From: Peribacillus sp044761985 | GTDB lineage: Bacteria > Bacillota > Bacilli > Bacillales > DSM-1321 | NCBI RefSeq assembly: GCF_044761985.1 | Contig: NZ_JBIWDK010000002.1 | Coordinates: 1-64,000, forward strand | Direction of reading: 5' to 3' | Length of the DNA stretch: 64,000 nt | Part shown: piece by piece, positions 34,639 to 42,565 of the stretch | Numbering within the stretch: position 1 is the first letter of the stretch | Layout: every line of letters begins with the position of its first letter | Translations under genes and position numbers: made by a program | The notes under the pieces: model-generated | Seen by the model: the letters and a program-made list of their open reading frames with translations, nothing else | The model's database searches: none | What the model was told of the DNA's origin: nothing

Positions 34639-35079
34639 TTATTCAGCGTCAAAAACTTCTACTTTCTCCATTTTGTCGCCATTTTTCATTGCTTTAGCCG
34701 TTTCTAGACCTGATGTTACTTTACCGAATACAGTATGAACACCGTTTAGATGCGGTTGTGGTTCATGAACGATAAAGAATTGGCTTGAGCCCGTATCTTT
34801 TCCGGCATGCGCCATGGACAAGCTGCCTGCTTCATGCTTGTGCGGGTTTCCAGCTGTTTCACATTTGATCTGTGTGCCGCTTCCGCCTGCACCTGTACCT
34901 GTTGGATCTCCGCCTTGGCTTACGAAGCCAGGGATGACACGGTGAAAGACTACACCATTGTAAAAGCCTGTGTTTGCCAGGTTCTCAAAGTTAGCCACTG
35001 TGTTTGGTGCTTCATTAGGGAAAAGATCAAATTCGATTTTCTCTCCGTTTTCCATCAATATGTATCCTTTTTTAGCCAT
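34639..35079 (-). CDS. ppiB: cyclophilin-type peptidyl-prolyl isomerase
   Basis: A 146-residue cytosolic cyclophilin that catalyses cis-trans isomerisation of X-Pro bonds during folding. The signature block is present: NGVVFHRVIPGFVSQGGDPT with the catalytic Arg in FHRVIP, MAHAGKDTGSSQFFIVHEP, and HLNGVHTVFGKV. Length fits B. subtilis PpiB. The ATG follows AAGGAG. Single-gene unit. Confidence 0.97.
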   Translation of the reverse strand: MAKKGYILMENGEKIEFDLFPNEAPNTVANFENLANTGFYNGVVFHRVIPGFVSQGGDPTGTGAGGSGTQIKCETAGNPHKHEAGSLSMAHAGKDTGSSQFFIVHEPQPHLNGVHTVFGKVTSGLETAKAMKNGDKMEKVEVFDAE

Positions 35080-35239
35080 TATAAAACATCTCCTTTAAAA
35101 TGAACTGAATCAGTCTTAATAGTACCATTTTTAGCAAGAGAAAGAAAAGAAAGCGCTGTGTTTTCAGATTCAATTATTATACAGCGTGCGTTTCTTCTCT
35201 TATAATAGGGAATATTCACTAAAAAAGGAGGAAAAAACA

Positions 35240-36232
35240 ATGACCCAACAATTTGATGCCTTATTCGTAAACAAACAAGAAGATGACTTTTCCTTAACCA
35301 TTCAGCAACTTTCACTCAGCGATCTTCCAGAAGGTGAAGTGCTCATCCGCGTGCATTATTCTGGCGTGAACTATAAAGACAGCCTAGCGACGATCCCTAA
35401 CGGAAACATCGTTGGCCGCTATCCGATTGTCCCTGGCATCGATTTGGCAGGTGTTGTCGTTTCATCTAAGGATTCCCGTTTCAAAGAAGGAGACGAAGTG
35501 ATTGCCACCTCCTACGAGATTGGCGTTTCACACTTCGGGGGCTACAGTGAGTTCGCCCGTATTCCAGCAGAGTGGGTTGTCCCGCTCCCTGAAGGCCTAA
35601 CATTGAAAGAAGCCATGGTTATCGGAACTGCCGGTTTCACCGCTGCACTTTCCATCATGCGTCTAGAAGAAAATGGACTCAAGCAAGAGGACGGAAATGT
35701 TCTCGTCACAGGAGCCACTGGAGGCGTCGGCAGTTTTGCCGTCTCGATTCTTTCCAAGCTCGGCTATTCGGTAGAAGCGAGCACCGGGAAAAAATCAGAA
35801 CACGCGTACATAAAGGAACTGGGTGCTACGAAGATTTTATCCCGTGAAGATGTCTATGATGGCACGCTTCGTCCACTTGGCAAGCAAAAATGGATTGGTG
35901 CCGTTGACCCGGTCGGTGGAGAAACATTGGCCTCTGTCCTGAGCCAAGTTAAATATGGTGGATCGGTGGCGGTCAGTGGATTAACCGGAGGGACAAACCT
36001 GCCTTCGACTGTCTTCCCATTCATTTTGAGAGGCGTCAGCTTGCTTGGCATCGATTCAGTGAATTGCCCTATGGATACGAGGCTGAAAGTTTGGAAACGC
36101 CTAGCAACCGACTTTAAGTTGGATCATGTAGAACAGCTCATTCAACAGGAAATTTCCTTGCAGGAACTTCCCGATGTCCTGCCTACCTTACTGAAAGGTC
36201 AAGCAAGGGGACGGACAATCGTCAAATTATAA
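35240..36232 (+). CDS. AcuI/YhdH-type zinc-free quinone oxidoreductase
   Basis: A 330-residue MDR-superfamily NADPH reductase of the YhdH/AcuI branch, whose characterised members reduce acryloyl-CoA. Features are HYSGVNYKDSLATIPNGNIV at the N-terminus, VPGIDLAGVVV, the nucleotide-binding NVLVTGATGGVGSFAVSILS and FILRGVSLLGIDSVNCPMDT near the C-terminus. No structural zinc Cys cluster is seen. The start is put at 35240 after AAAGGAGG; the frame open from 35186 has no ribosome site. A bidirectional terminator follows. Confidence 0.92.
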   Translation: MTQQFDALFVNKQEDDFSLTIQQLSLSDLPEGEVLIRVHYSGVNYKDSLATIPNGNIVGRYPIVPGIDLAGVVVSSKDSRFKEGDEVIATSYEIGVSHFGGYSEFARIPAEWVVPLPEGLTLKEAMVIGTAGFTAALSIMRLEENGLKQEDGNVLVTGATGGVGSFAVSILSKLGYSVEASTGKKSEHAYIKELGATKILSREDVYDGTLRPLGKQKWIGAVDPVGGETLASVLSQVKYGGSVAVSGLTGGTNLPSTVFPFILRGVSLLGIDSVNCPMDTRLKVWKRLATDFKLDHVEQLIQQEISLQELPDVLPTLLKGQARGRTIVKL

Positions 36233-36237
36233 AAAAC

Positions 36238-36274
36238 AAAAGGTGACGTTAGCTCTGGCTCTCGTCACCTTTTA
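36238..36274. terminator. bidirectional terminator
   Basis: AAAAGGTGACG and CGTCACCTTTT form a perfect 11-bp stem. The right arm includes the stop codon of the histidine kinase gene. Confidence 0.88.
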
Positions 36275-37764
36275 ATGTGCCTTTGAATAGGGAGGATGAT
36301 ATCGACGGTGGTTCCTTTGCCGACCTCGCTACTAAATTTAATTTGCCCTTGATGCTCATGAATGATTTTTGTACTCACCATTAGCCCCAGGCCGGTCCCT
36401 TTTTCCGTTGTGCTATAAAAAGGCTCACCTAAATGCTTCATTCGTTCCTCTGTCATCCCACTACCCGAATCAATGAAGCGGATGACCAGGTTCCCTGGAT
36501 CATATTCATCCAACTGGATATGAAGTTTCCCGCCATTTTCCATGGCTTCAATTGCATTATTCACTACATTAGTAAACACTTGCTTTAATAGATTAGGTTC
36601 ACCAAATACTGTTGAATCGTCGACTTTAGTTTCCATCGTTATTTCGACATCGTTCAGATTCGCCTGAAGCTTGGCCAACGTTATGACACTATCTAAAATG
36701 GCAGGTATCCGGGTATGTTCACATGTTTGCAATTGGGGATTGGCAAGACATAAAAACTCTTTAGCCAACCGTTCGATCTTGTCCACTTCCTTCACTGACA
36801 GGTCAAGGTATTCCTGCTTGTCAGGCGTTTCACCCATTAATTGCAAAAATCCCTTGATGGCAGTTAGTGGATTCCTTATCTCATGGGCAATGCCCGCCGC
36901 CATCTGACCGACCGCAGAAAGCATATTCGTCTTGCATAATAATTCTTCTGTCTTCTTACGTTCGGTAATATCTCTACAGAAAACCTGGATGGCTGGTCGT
37001 CCCTTATAAATAATCGGAAGGGCGATGGTTTCACCATAAAATACTTCACCATTAAAGCGCCTGAACTTTTGCTCCAGTAACTCGACCGTCTTCCCCTCAT
37101 CTCTCATCACTTCTATTCGCTTGCCGACCGTGTCTTGAGAATCGGGATGCACGAACTGAAAAACGGACTTCCCCATAATTTCTTCCACAGACAAGCCCAG
37201 CATTCTGGCACCTTCGGGATTCATATACTCAATGATTCCATTACGATGCACAAAGATTGCTTCAGGTGACACCTCGATCAGGTTGCGATACCGTTCTTCG
37301 CTCTCCCTCAACGCTATTTCAGCCAACTTTTGATTCGTAATGTCCCTGTATACGAACGCCAATGCCGTCGGTTCATCTTCGTTATTCCTGATCGTAAAAA
37401 GGGTGATGCTCACATCAATTAGCTGGCCATCTTTTCTTTGTCTGACCGTTTCGAACCCCTTCTCTTGTTCCCCCGACTTGACCCTATTATGCAACTCGTC
37501 AACAGATTCCTTCAGGAAATCGGGGATGATCGGAAAAGGCTTACCAAATACCTCGTCATTCATCCAGCCAAAAAACTCCTCAAAGGCAGCATTAACTTGT
37601 AGGGTTTTACCATCTAGATCAACGATGGAAATGGCATCCGCACTTTGTTCCATGAAAGATTGAAGCTGCTTTGTGATATCATCTACTTTTTCTTCCACTT
37701 GCCCTTGTCTATCATTAATTAGCTTTTTCAACAGATTTATTCCTTTCCAATTCCGAAAATTCAC
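36265..37764 (-). CDS. PAS-domain sensor histidine kinase
   Basis: A 499-residue soluble kinase. Two PAS domains (about 35-150 and 160-275, the second linked by RDITERKKTEELL) precede a HisKA domain with the phospho-acceptor in AAGIAHEIRNPLTAIKGFLQ and an HATPase domain with NVVNNAIEAM (N box), DSGSGM (G1), GTGLGLMVS (G2). No response regulator is adjacent, so it is an orphan. Soluble multi-PAS orphans in Bacillus often feed the Spo0F phosphorelay (KinA, KinE), which is the leading guess. The start is the GTG at 37764, with a weak ribosome site, so the exact N-terminus is uncertain. Confidence 0.9.
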   Translation of the reverse strand: MNFRNWKGINLLKKLINDRQGQVEEKVDDITKQLQSFMEQSADAISIVDLDGKTLQVNAAFEEFFGWMNDEVFGKPFPIIPDFLKESVDELHNRVKSGEQEKGFETVRQRKDGQLIDVSITLFTIRNNEDEPTALAFVYRDITNQKLAEIALRESEERYRNLIEVSPEAIFVHRNGIIEYMNPEGARMLGLSVEEIMGKSVFQFVHPDSQDTVGKRIEVMRDEGKTVELLEQKFRRFNGEVFYGETIALPIIYKGRPAIQVFCRDITERKKTEELLCKTNMLSAVGQMAAGIAHEIRNPLTAIKGFLQLMGETPDKQEYLDLSVKEVDKIERLAKEFLCLANPQLQTCEHTRIPAILDSVITLAKLQANLNDVEITMETKVDDSTVFGEPNLLKQVFTNVVNNAIEAMENGGKLHIQLDEYDPGNLVIRFIDSGSGMTEERMKHLGEPFYSTTEKGTGLGLMVSTKIIHEHQGQIKFSSEVGKGTTVDIILPIQRHIKR

Positions 37765-37813
37765 TTACTCAATTTTACAGTAACAGTAAATCATTTACCA
37801 GTATTTTATAGTA

Positions 37814-37839
37814 GTTTTCACTATCAATGTAGTGAAAAC
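37814..37839. repeat. perfect 10-bp inverted repeat upstream of the kinase gene
   Basis: GTTTTCACTA and TAGTGAAAAC are separated by 6 nt. It lies 50 nt upstream of the kinase start codon and lacks a T run, so an operator is more likely than a terminator. Confidence 0.6.
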
Positions 37840-37849
37840 CCAATAAAAA

Positions 37850-37886
37850 GAAGCTAAATCAGTCATGCAGATTTAGCTCTTCTCTT
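37850..37886. terminator. terminator-like hairpin
   Basis: GAAGCTAAATC and GATTTAGCTCTTC pair around a 9-nt loop. On the minus strand a T-rich tail (CTTTTTATT) follows. No gene ends directly at it, so it may insulate the kinase promoter from DUF1292 read-through. Confidence 0.6.
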
Positions 37887-38008
37887 TAAATGTATTATAT
37901 TTACATTCTCCAACTATCGGTTCATAGAAGCATGTAACTTATTAAGATTGGATAGCATGTAACCACTATCATGGTATACGCACAATAATTTAACACGATA
38001 TACATAAG

Positions 38009-38038
38009 AAAAGACGACACGTAGATGTGCCGTCTTTT
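38009..38038 (-). terminator. terminator of the DUF1292 gene
   Basis: AAAAGACGACAC and GTGCCGTCTTTT pair with one mismatch around 6 nt. Confidence 0.8.
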
Positions 38039-38045
38039 CTAGTCA

Positions 38046-38318
38046 TCAATCTTGTGGATCAAAAGCCGCTTCGAAAGCAGATGATACCTTTTCGAACTCC
38101 TCGTCCGTTTCGATATCATTTAACTCTCCTTCGCCTTCAACTCTGAAAAAGAAAATATCGATATCTTCCTCTGTGTCTTCTTCAATGTCTTCTAGCAAAC
38201 CTACAGCTACATATTCCGTTCCTTCAACATCCAATGTTCCCAGAACTTCAACCTCGTGCTCTTGATCACTGTCGTCAGTAAGGGTAAACACTTCACCTTC
38301 GCGAATACTTCCCATCAT
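38046..38318 (-). CDS. DUF1292 family protein
   Basis: About 90 residues, acidic, starting MMGSIREGEVFTLTDDSDQE and containing LLEDIEEDTEEDIDIFFFRV. This is the pattern of DUF1292 proteins such as B. subtilis YrzB. Function unknown. The start is put at 38318, 5 nt after GAGGAG (the next ATG 3 nt on is equally possible); the longer frame to 38339 contains the ribosome site. It is away from the yrrK/yrzL context where the paralogue usually lies. Confidence 0.85.
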   Translation of the reverse strand: MMGSIREGEVFTLTDDSDQEHEVEVLGTLDVEGTEYVAVGLLEDIEEDTEEDIDIFFFRVEGEGELNDIETDEEFEKVSSAFEAAFDPQD

Positions 38319-38526
38319 AATCTCTCCTCTCAAGTCCATTTAAAATGGGTTTGTTTCCATAGTATATCTACTATTCCATACAGAAACAAATTTTTGCTTT
38401 AAAAAAGGGCAATTCTTTTCCTTTTCAATAGATAATCCATTAAAGTGGAAAAAAAACCCTATGAATTTTCGAACGAAATATAGAATACTCACCAATATAA
38501 AGTATAAAACGGAAGGAGGTAAGTGA

Positions 38527-39102
38527 ATGTGTGACCAAACCGACTTGTTAAATACCATCAACCGTTTTTTAAATGGAGAGACACAAGCATACAATGACTT
38601 ATATGAAAGGACCATCCAAACCGTCTATAAAAACGTCCATTTTCTTATAGATGAAAAATCAGAAGTAGACGATGTTGTTCAGGATGTCTACATACAGATT
38701 TATAAGTCTCTTCGTAAATATGATCGTGAGAGACCTTTTAAACCATGGTTGACGGGAATTGTCGTCAAAACAATTCAGACATACCGACGGAAAAGGTGGA
38801 TGCGTCTTCGGATTTCCAAGAAAGCAGAAGAAACAAAGCAAGTCGCAATACCCGATTTTTCCAATGATATCGTAGAAAAAATCTCCAATCGGCATCTCGT
38901 AGATTTGGTGAACCAGTTGCCCTACAAGCTCAAACAGGTCGTGATTCTCCGGTACTTAAATGATTATTCTCAAGAAGAAGTGGCCCGAATATTAGATATC
39001 CCAATCGGGACCGTAAAATCACGAATCCATGCTTCTTTAAAAAAATTGAATGCTCACGGGAAAGAGAGCCTTTTATCCTTAGAGAAAGTGAGGAATGTAT
39101 AA
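38527..39102 (+). CDS. ECF-type RNA polymerase sigma factor
   Basis: A 191-residue sigma factor. Region 2 covers about residues 20-85 (SEVDDVVQDVYIQIYKSLRK, then RPFKPWLTGIVVKTIQTYRR) and region 4 about 120-180 (LPYKLKQVVILRYLNDYSQE, then IPIGTVKSRIHASLKKL). It directs RNA polymerase to a set of stress genes when released by the partner anti-sigma encoded next. The ATG follows AAGGAGG. The stop overlaps the next start as TAATG, so the two proteins are made together. Confidence 0.94.
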   Translation: MCDQTDLLNTINRFLNGETQAYNDLYERTIQTVYKNVHFLIDEKSEVDDVVQDVYIQIYKSLRKYDRERPFKPWLTGIVVKTIQTYRRKRWMRLRISKKAEETKQVAIPDFSNDIVEKISNRHLVDLVNQLPYKLKQVVILRYLNDYSQEEVARILDIPIGTVKSRIHASLKKLNAHGKESLLSLEKVRNV

Positions 39103-39800
39103 TGAAGAACTTTCAGTCTCAATTAAGGGAATCACTACAAGAAGAAAGTACGGGCTTGAATGCTCCTCCTGAACTAAAAGTGAAAGTAATTAATAAACTG
39201 ACTACCTATCGTGGAAAAAGAAAAAAACACCTAGTTACAGGAATTCTTATTGCCTCATTATTACTCCCGACGAGCGCTTTCGCCTATCAAACCTACTTGG
39301 CAGATGAGTTGTACGGGTCTTTCGATTATCTAAAAAAGCATGTAGCCAACGCTACCATGGAGGGGTACTTCCTTTTGGACGCAAAACTATCACAAGCTAA
39401 AGGGGATTTGGGAAAAGAAGAATATGTACAATTTAAAGAAAACCTGCAAGTTTTAACCGCGGCTAAATTGGAATATGGCAATTCTAACGGGAATATAGAC
39501 TACGACACGATACCTGCAAGTAAAGCTGAAGAACTGAAAATCATTTTAATGGATCTACAGCCTTATTTTGATAAACTGAACGGACAGGTATCCAGCGAGG
39601 AGCTATTATCGAGCGAGGAATATGAAACGTATATCGAAGCCCTTATGACTTATGAAAAAATCACAGTGAAGAGCGAAACCGATGCAGACGTACCTACTAA
39701 CGCCGAAAGCTTACCTTCTACTCTCCAAGCAGACTTTCAAGAAGCATTAGACTTCATGGACTACGTTAACGAGAAACAATTGAACGAACAAGCCTTTTGA
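39102..39800 (+). CDS. anti-sigma factor with DUF3600-like extracellular domain
   Basis: A 232-residue single-pass protein. The first 42 residues are cytosolic and should bind the sigma factor. A helix (HLVTGILIASLLLPTSAFAY) follows, then an extracellular domain of about 165 residues that is helical and acidic, beginning YLADELYGSFDYLKKHV. It matches the DUF3600 type described as ECF sigma negative effectors in the Bacillus cereus group. No zinc-binding HxxxCxxC motif is present, so it is not a ZAS-type anti-sigma. The trigger is unknown. Confidence 0.85.
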   Translation: MKNFQSQLRESLQEESTGLNAPPELKVKVINKLTTYRGKRKKHLVTGILIASLLLPTSAFAYQTYLADELYGSFDYLKKHVANATMEGYFLLDAKLSQAKGDLGKEEYVQFKENLQVLTAAKLEYGNSNGNIDYDTIPASKAEELKIILMDLQPYFDKLNGQVSSEELLSSEEYETYIEALMTYEKITVKSETDADVPTNAESLPSTLQADFQEALDFMDYVNEKQLNEQAF

Positions 39801-39960
39801 ATACTTGATAGATAATCTGTAAAGGTTGTCTTTTTATTTTTACGCCAACCTAAGTACTATCTTTATTAAAAATCAGATAATTTAGTCTATTTTACTGTAT
39901 TTTTATACCTAATCATATATAATAGTATTGCTTATTAACAACAAGAAGGAGGAATCCCCT

Positions 39961-40347
39961 TTGACTATGAAGAAAGTCGATCATATCGGCATCGTTGTAA
40001 GAGATCTAGAAACATCCATCTCCTTTTATCAAGAAGTGTTGGATTTAAAATTGAAAGCGCGTGTACCTCATACGAATGGTGTCATTCAGCTTGCCTTCCT
40101 TGGGTATGAGGGTTCAGATGAAACCGAAATTGAATTGATTCAAGGATATAGTGACACGTTGCCATCAGAAGCAACGATTCATCACTTTGCCATTACCGTG
40201 GATGATATCGAAGAAGAATATGCGCGGATCCAAAGCCTTGAGAATGTTGAATTGATTGATGAAGAAATCGTCACCTTGCCAAACGGCTATCGCTATTTCT
40301 ACATATACGGACCAGAGAAAGAATGGATCGAGTTCTTTCAGAGATGA
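39961..40347 (+). CDS. VOC family (glyoxalase-like) protein
   Basis: A 128-residue two-repeat VOC-fold protein. Motifs are KKVDHIGIVVRDLETSISFY, TEIELIQG, IHHFAITVDDIEEEYARI and YIYGPEKEWIEFFQ. The His in VDHIG, Glu in IELIQ, His in IHHFA and Glu in WIEFF are the expected metal ligands, as in glyoxalase I and methylmalonyl-CoA epimerase. Which reaction it performs is open. I prefer the TTG at 39961, 8 nt after AAGGAGG; the ATG at 39967 is the alternative. Confidence 0.88.
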   Translation: MTMKKVDHIGIVVRDLETSISFYQEVLDLKLKARVPHTNGVIQLAFLGYEGSDETEIELIQGYSDTLPSEATIHHFAITVDDIEEEYARIQSLENVELIDEEIVTLPNGYRYFYIYGPEKEWIEFFQR

Positions 40348-40350
40348 AAA

Positions 40351-40382
40351 CAAAAAGCAGAGCGATCAGCTTCTGCTTTTTT
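40351..40382. terminator. bidirectional terminator
   Basis: AAAAGCAGA and TCTGCTTTT form the stem around 10 nt, followed by TT on the plus strand and A-rich sequence before it. Confidence 0.8.
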
Positions 40383-40407
40383 AATGAGTCCATTTAATAA
40401 ATAGGTA

Positions 40408-41094
40408 TCAAGCTTCGTCTACAGGTATCCGGTAATCAGGATTGCTCTGGTTCCAACCTCCGCCTTCTTCCACGGATTGATTGATACTACTGTCCCCATC
40501 ACCATCAACCCAAATTCTCTCTCCACTTTCCAATGTCCGCCAATGAGGTTCCACACCATGTTCTTGATGATTTTCTTCTATTATATATGCTCCATCTGAC
40601 CCATTTTCTAGTGCAAGATCCGAACCACCCAATCCGCCTTCATTCCCATTTACATCAATAACGTCCGCCATATCCAAAATGGATACCCCCAACGCACCAA
40701 CGGCGACTGTTTTCCCCACATTGCGTAATCCTTCTTTCCAACGTGTTTCGTCCCCATCCCTAAGTCCTCCGGCTACATCTCCAACATTCCCCACCGTAGC
40801 CTTAATACCTTGTCCCACTGCTTTAGCTGTATTCCCTACACCGTCACCTAGATCCTTGAACCCTTGATCCACCTTCCCATCATCTTTCGATACTAGTCCA
40901 CTTCCAAGATTCCAGACTCCCTCAGCCACATTCCCTACTTGCTTACCCGTGAACTCCGTGGAATTCTTAACACCATCGCCAACCTCTTGGATGAACTTAG
41001 ATCCCGTTAATTCTCCAACTCCCTTAATAATGCCGCCAGTCACACCGCCAACTAACCATCCCGCACCTTCACCGGCACTTTTTAGAAAACCCAT
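40408..41094 (-). CDS. Gly-rich protein with Asp-rich loops, unknown function
   Basis: About 228 residues in two parts. Residues 1-150 are Gly-rich with a repeating pattern (GDGVKNSTEFTGKQVGNVAE, then FKDLGDGVGNTAKAVGQGIK), probably amphipathic helices. The C-terminal part has DVNGNEGG and DGDGDSSIN, Asp-rich loops like calcium-binding sites, and the Trp-rich stretches EPHWRTLESGERIWV and GGGWNQSNPDYR. There is no signal peptide. The start at 41094 is chosen for a GGGGGC site 7 nt upstream. No family is recognised. Confidence 0.7.
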   Translation of the reverse strand: MGFLKSAGEGAGWLVGGVTGGIIKGVGELTGSKFIQEVGDGVKNSTEFTGKQVGNVAEGVWNLGSGLVSKDDGKVDQGFKDLGDGVGNTAKAVGQGIKATVGNVGDVAGGLRDGDETRWKEGLRNVGKTVAVGALGVSILDMADVIDVNGNEGGLGGSDLALENGSDGAYIIEENHQEHGVEPHWRTLESGERIWVDGDGDSSINQSVEEGGGWNQSNPDYRIPVDEA

Positions 41095-41215
41095 ATTAAT
41101 AGCCCCCAGATCCATTTAATAGTTCAATGTCACTACTTATTGTCATTTAATAACATACCACATTTTAAAAATATGGAAACCAATCAAAAAAAAAGAACCC
41201 GATTGGCCCTTTCCT

Positions 41216-41569
41216 TTAGAATGCATATTGGTATAACCCGTAATATAACGGTCCGAGGGTAATGAGTAATGTGACTCCAATGAGGATACTTTTCGCACGT
41301 CCTGAAATATCCTCCATTGCTGCTTCTCCATCATCATGCTTTCCGATATAACTGAAAAGTACATCCCACAGCAAACCACCTACAAACACGAATTTCCATA
41401 TAAGAGGCGTGAGTATGGCTGTATTCGTCACAAATCCAAATAGTCCGATCCACGTAATAACTGAAATGATGAAATCCACTATTAAAGAGGGGGTACGAAG
41501 GCCTTTAAGCAAAAAAGCAATCGCCACCGTTCCTAAAATCCCTAAATAAATCGTCCAAAAAATATGCAT
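41216..41569 (-). CDS. small four-helix membrane protein
   Basis: A 117-residue protein with about four hydrophobic helices: IFWTIYLGILGTVAIAFLL, a second around IVDFIISVITWIGLFGFV, a third WKFVFVGGLLWDVLFSYI and a last ILIGVTLLITLGPLYYGL. A charged loop (GKHDDGEAAMEDISGRAKS) lies between helices 3 and 4. No family or partner is evident. A GAAGAAGGATGG region precedes the ATG. Confidence 0.72.
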   Translation of the reverse strand: MHIFWTIYLGILGTVAIAFLLKGLRTPSLIVDFIISVITWIGLFGFVTNTAILTPLIWKFVFVGGLLWDVLFSYIGKHDDGEAAMEDISGRAKSILIGVTLLITLGPLYYGLYQYAF

Positions 41570-41699
41570 ATTCCATCCTTCTTCCGGTAAGATTCTTCAA
41601 TTATATGAAGTATCGGATGAAAAGGGAATACAATAATGACATTCTCTTAATCTAGTACATATATCCTGTAAAACTATTTTATTTTTTAGATTAACCTGG

Positions 41700-41870
41700 T
41701 AAAATTTTCGAATGATGATAAAGGTTATGAGCGAAGAACATGCAAGTTTCCGCAGGAACGACCGTGAAAGGAACTCAAACAGATTATCGGAGGTTTGAAT
41801 AGGAGAGTATCAAATGCTAGAAGAAGGTGATTCCGGCTGTAAATGCCCAGTGATCACCTTTTTCATTCTA
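41700..41870 (+). ncRNA. candidate small RNA or short-peptide transcript
   Basis: The interval 41570-41877 has no long gene but contains an extended -10 (TGGTAAAAT, about 41697-41705) and, at 41843-41870, a hairpin (AAGGTGAT/ATCACCTT with inner GGC/GCC) followed by TTTTT on the plus strand. Inside are an inverted repeat TAACCT/AGGTTA and two tiny frames of 23 and 20 codons. The second has AGGAGAG before its ATG but runs into the hairpin. It may be a small RNA of about 160 nt. It is antisense-oriented to the S14 operon but does not overlap it by much. Confidence 0.4.
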
Positions 41871-41877
41871 TCTTAGA

Positions 41878-42147
41878 TTACCAGCTTGCCTTTTTGATGC
41901 CCGCGATTTGCCCAATATGTGCAAGATCACGGAAAACGATCCTGGACATGTTGAATTTCCGCATATATCCACGTGGTCTTCCCGTAACTCCACACCGATT
42001 GTGAATACGTGTTGGCGAAGCATCCCTTGGGAGCTTGGCCAATGCTGCATAATCTCCTTTCACTTTAAGTTCCTGTCGAACCTCTGCATACTTTTCTACT
42101 GTTTCCAGCTGTTTTTTTGCCTTTGCTATCTTTGACTTTTTTGCCAC
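41878..42147 (-). CDS. rpsN: ribosomal protein S14, zinc-independent paralogue
   Basis: An 89-residue S14 (MAKKSKIAKAKKQLETVEKY onward, ending GQIAGIKKASW). It is the longer form without the CxxC zinc motif of the 61-residue housekeeping S14, equivalent to B. subtilis YhzA (RpsN2). Under zinc starvation it replaces the zinc-containing form in ribosomes. The start is a GTG 9 nt after GAAGGAG. It lies 45 nt downstream of an rpmG paralogue behind two Zur-like boxes. Confidence 0.95.
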   Translation of the reverse strand: MAKKSKIAKAKKQLETVEKYAEVRQELKVKGDYAALAKLPRDASPTRIHNRCGVTGRPRGYMRKFNMSRIVFRDLAHIGQIAGIKKASW

Positions 42148-42192
42148 CTTAGTTATCTCTCCTTCTATAATAGTGTTTATATTGTACCCGGA

Positions 42193-42342
42193 TTACTTTG
42201 TTTCACGGTGAAGCGTGTGTTTCTTTAAGCGCGGGCAGTACTTTTTCAATTCGATTCGATCAGGATGGTTTCGCTTATTTTTCGTCGTTATATAATTCCG
42301 GTCTCCCGTCTCTGTACATGCCAAGGTAATGTTTACTCTCAT
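42193..42342 (-). CDS. rpmG: ribosomal protein L33, zinc-free paralogue
   Basis: A 49-residue L33 starting MRVNITLACTETGDRNYITT and ending KKHTLHRETK. In zinc-binding L33 two CxxC pairs are present. Here each pair has only one Cys (ACTET and YCPRL), so it is a zinc-independent form like RpmGC of B. subtilis. TTAGGAGGG precedes the ATG. It is the first gene of the operon with rpsN and shares its Zur control. Confidence 0.95.
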   Translation of the reverse strand: MRVNITLACTETGDRNYITTKNKRNHPDRIELKKYCPRLKKHTLHRETK

Positions 42343-42379
42343 GTTTGTTCCCTCCTAAATGTTTTATAAATTTCATTAA

Positions 42380-42394
42380 TCGTCATGATTACGG
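42380..42394. promoter_or_regulatory. Zur box (proximal)
   Basis: TCGTCATGATTACGG differs from the Bacillus Zur core TCGTAATNATTACGA at two positions, with T/A flanks. It lies 38 nt upstream of the rpmG start codon, downstream of the promoter. Confidence 0.7.
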
Positions 42395-42414
42395 TTTATG
42401 ATGTGTACCTCTAT

Positions 42415-42444
42415 ATATTAAAACGTAATCATTACTATTTGCAA
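42415..42444 (-). promoter_or_regulatory. rpmG-rpsN promoter with distal Zur box in the spacer
   Basis: On the minus strand TTGCAA (42439-42444) and TAATAT (42415-42420) are 18 nt apart. The spacer carries ACGTAATCATTACT, the centre of TAAAACGTAATCATTACTAT, a strong match to the Zur operator (TAAATCGTAATNATTACGATTTA). Zn-Zur bound here should block RNA polymerase. Confidence 0.82.
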
Positions 42445-42509
42445 GTTTTTTCGTAAGCTTTTTCGATTTTCCCCTTGTTCCCTACTCAACATCAAATATC
42501 TCCGTAATG

Positions 42510-42551
42510 AAAAAGCAGGCTTCCCGACCATGTCAGGAAGCCTGCTTTTTT
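42510..42551 (-). terminator. terminator of the chemoreceptor gene
   Basis: AAAAAGCAGGCTTCC and GGAAGCCTGCTTTTT form a perfect 15-bp stem around 11 nt. Confidence 0.92.
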
Positions 42552-42565
42552 CTAAAAATACATTT

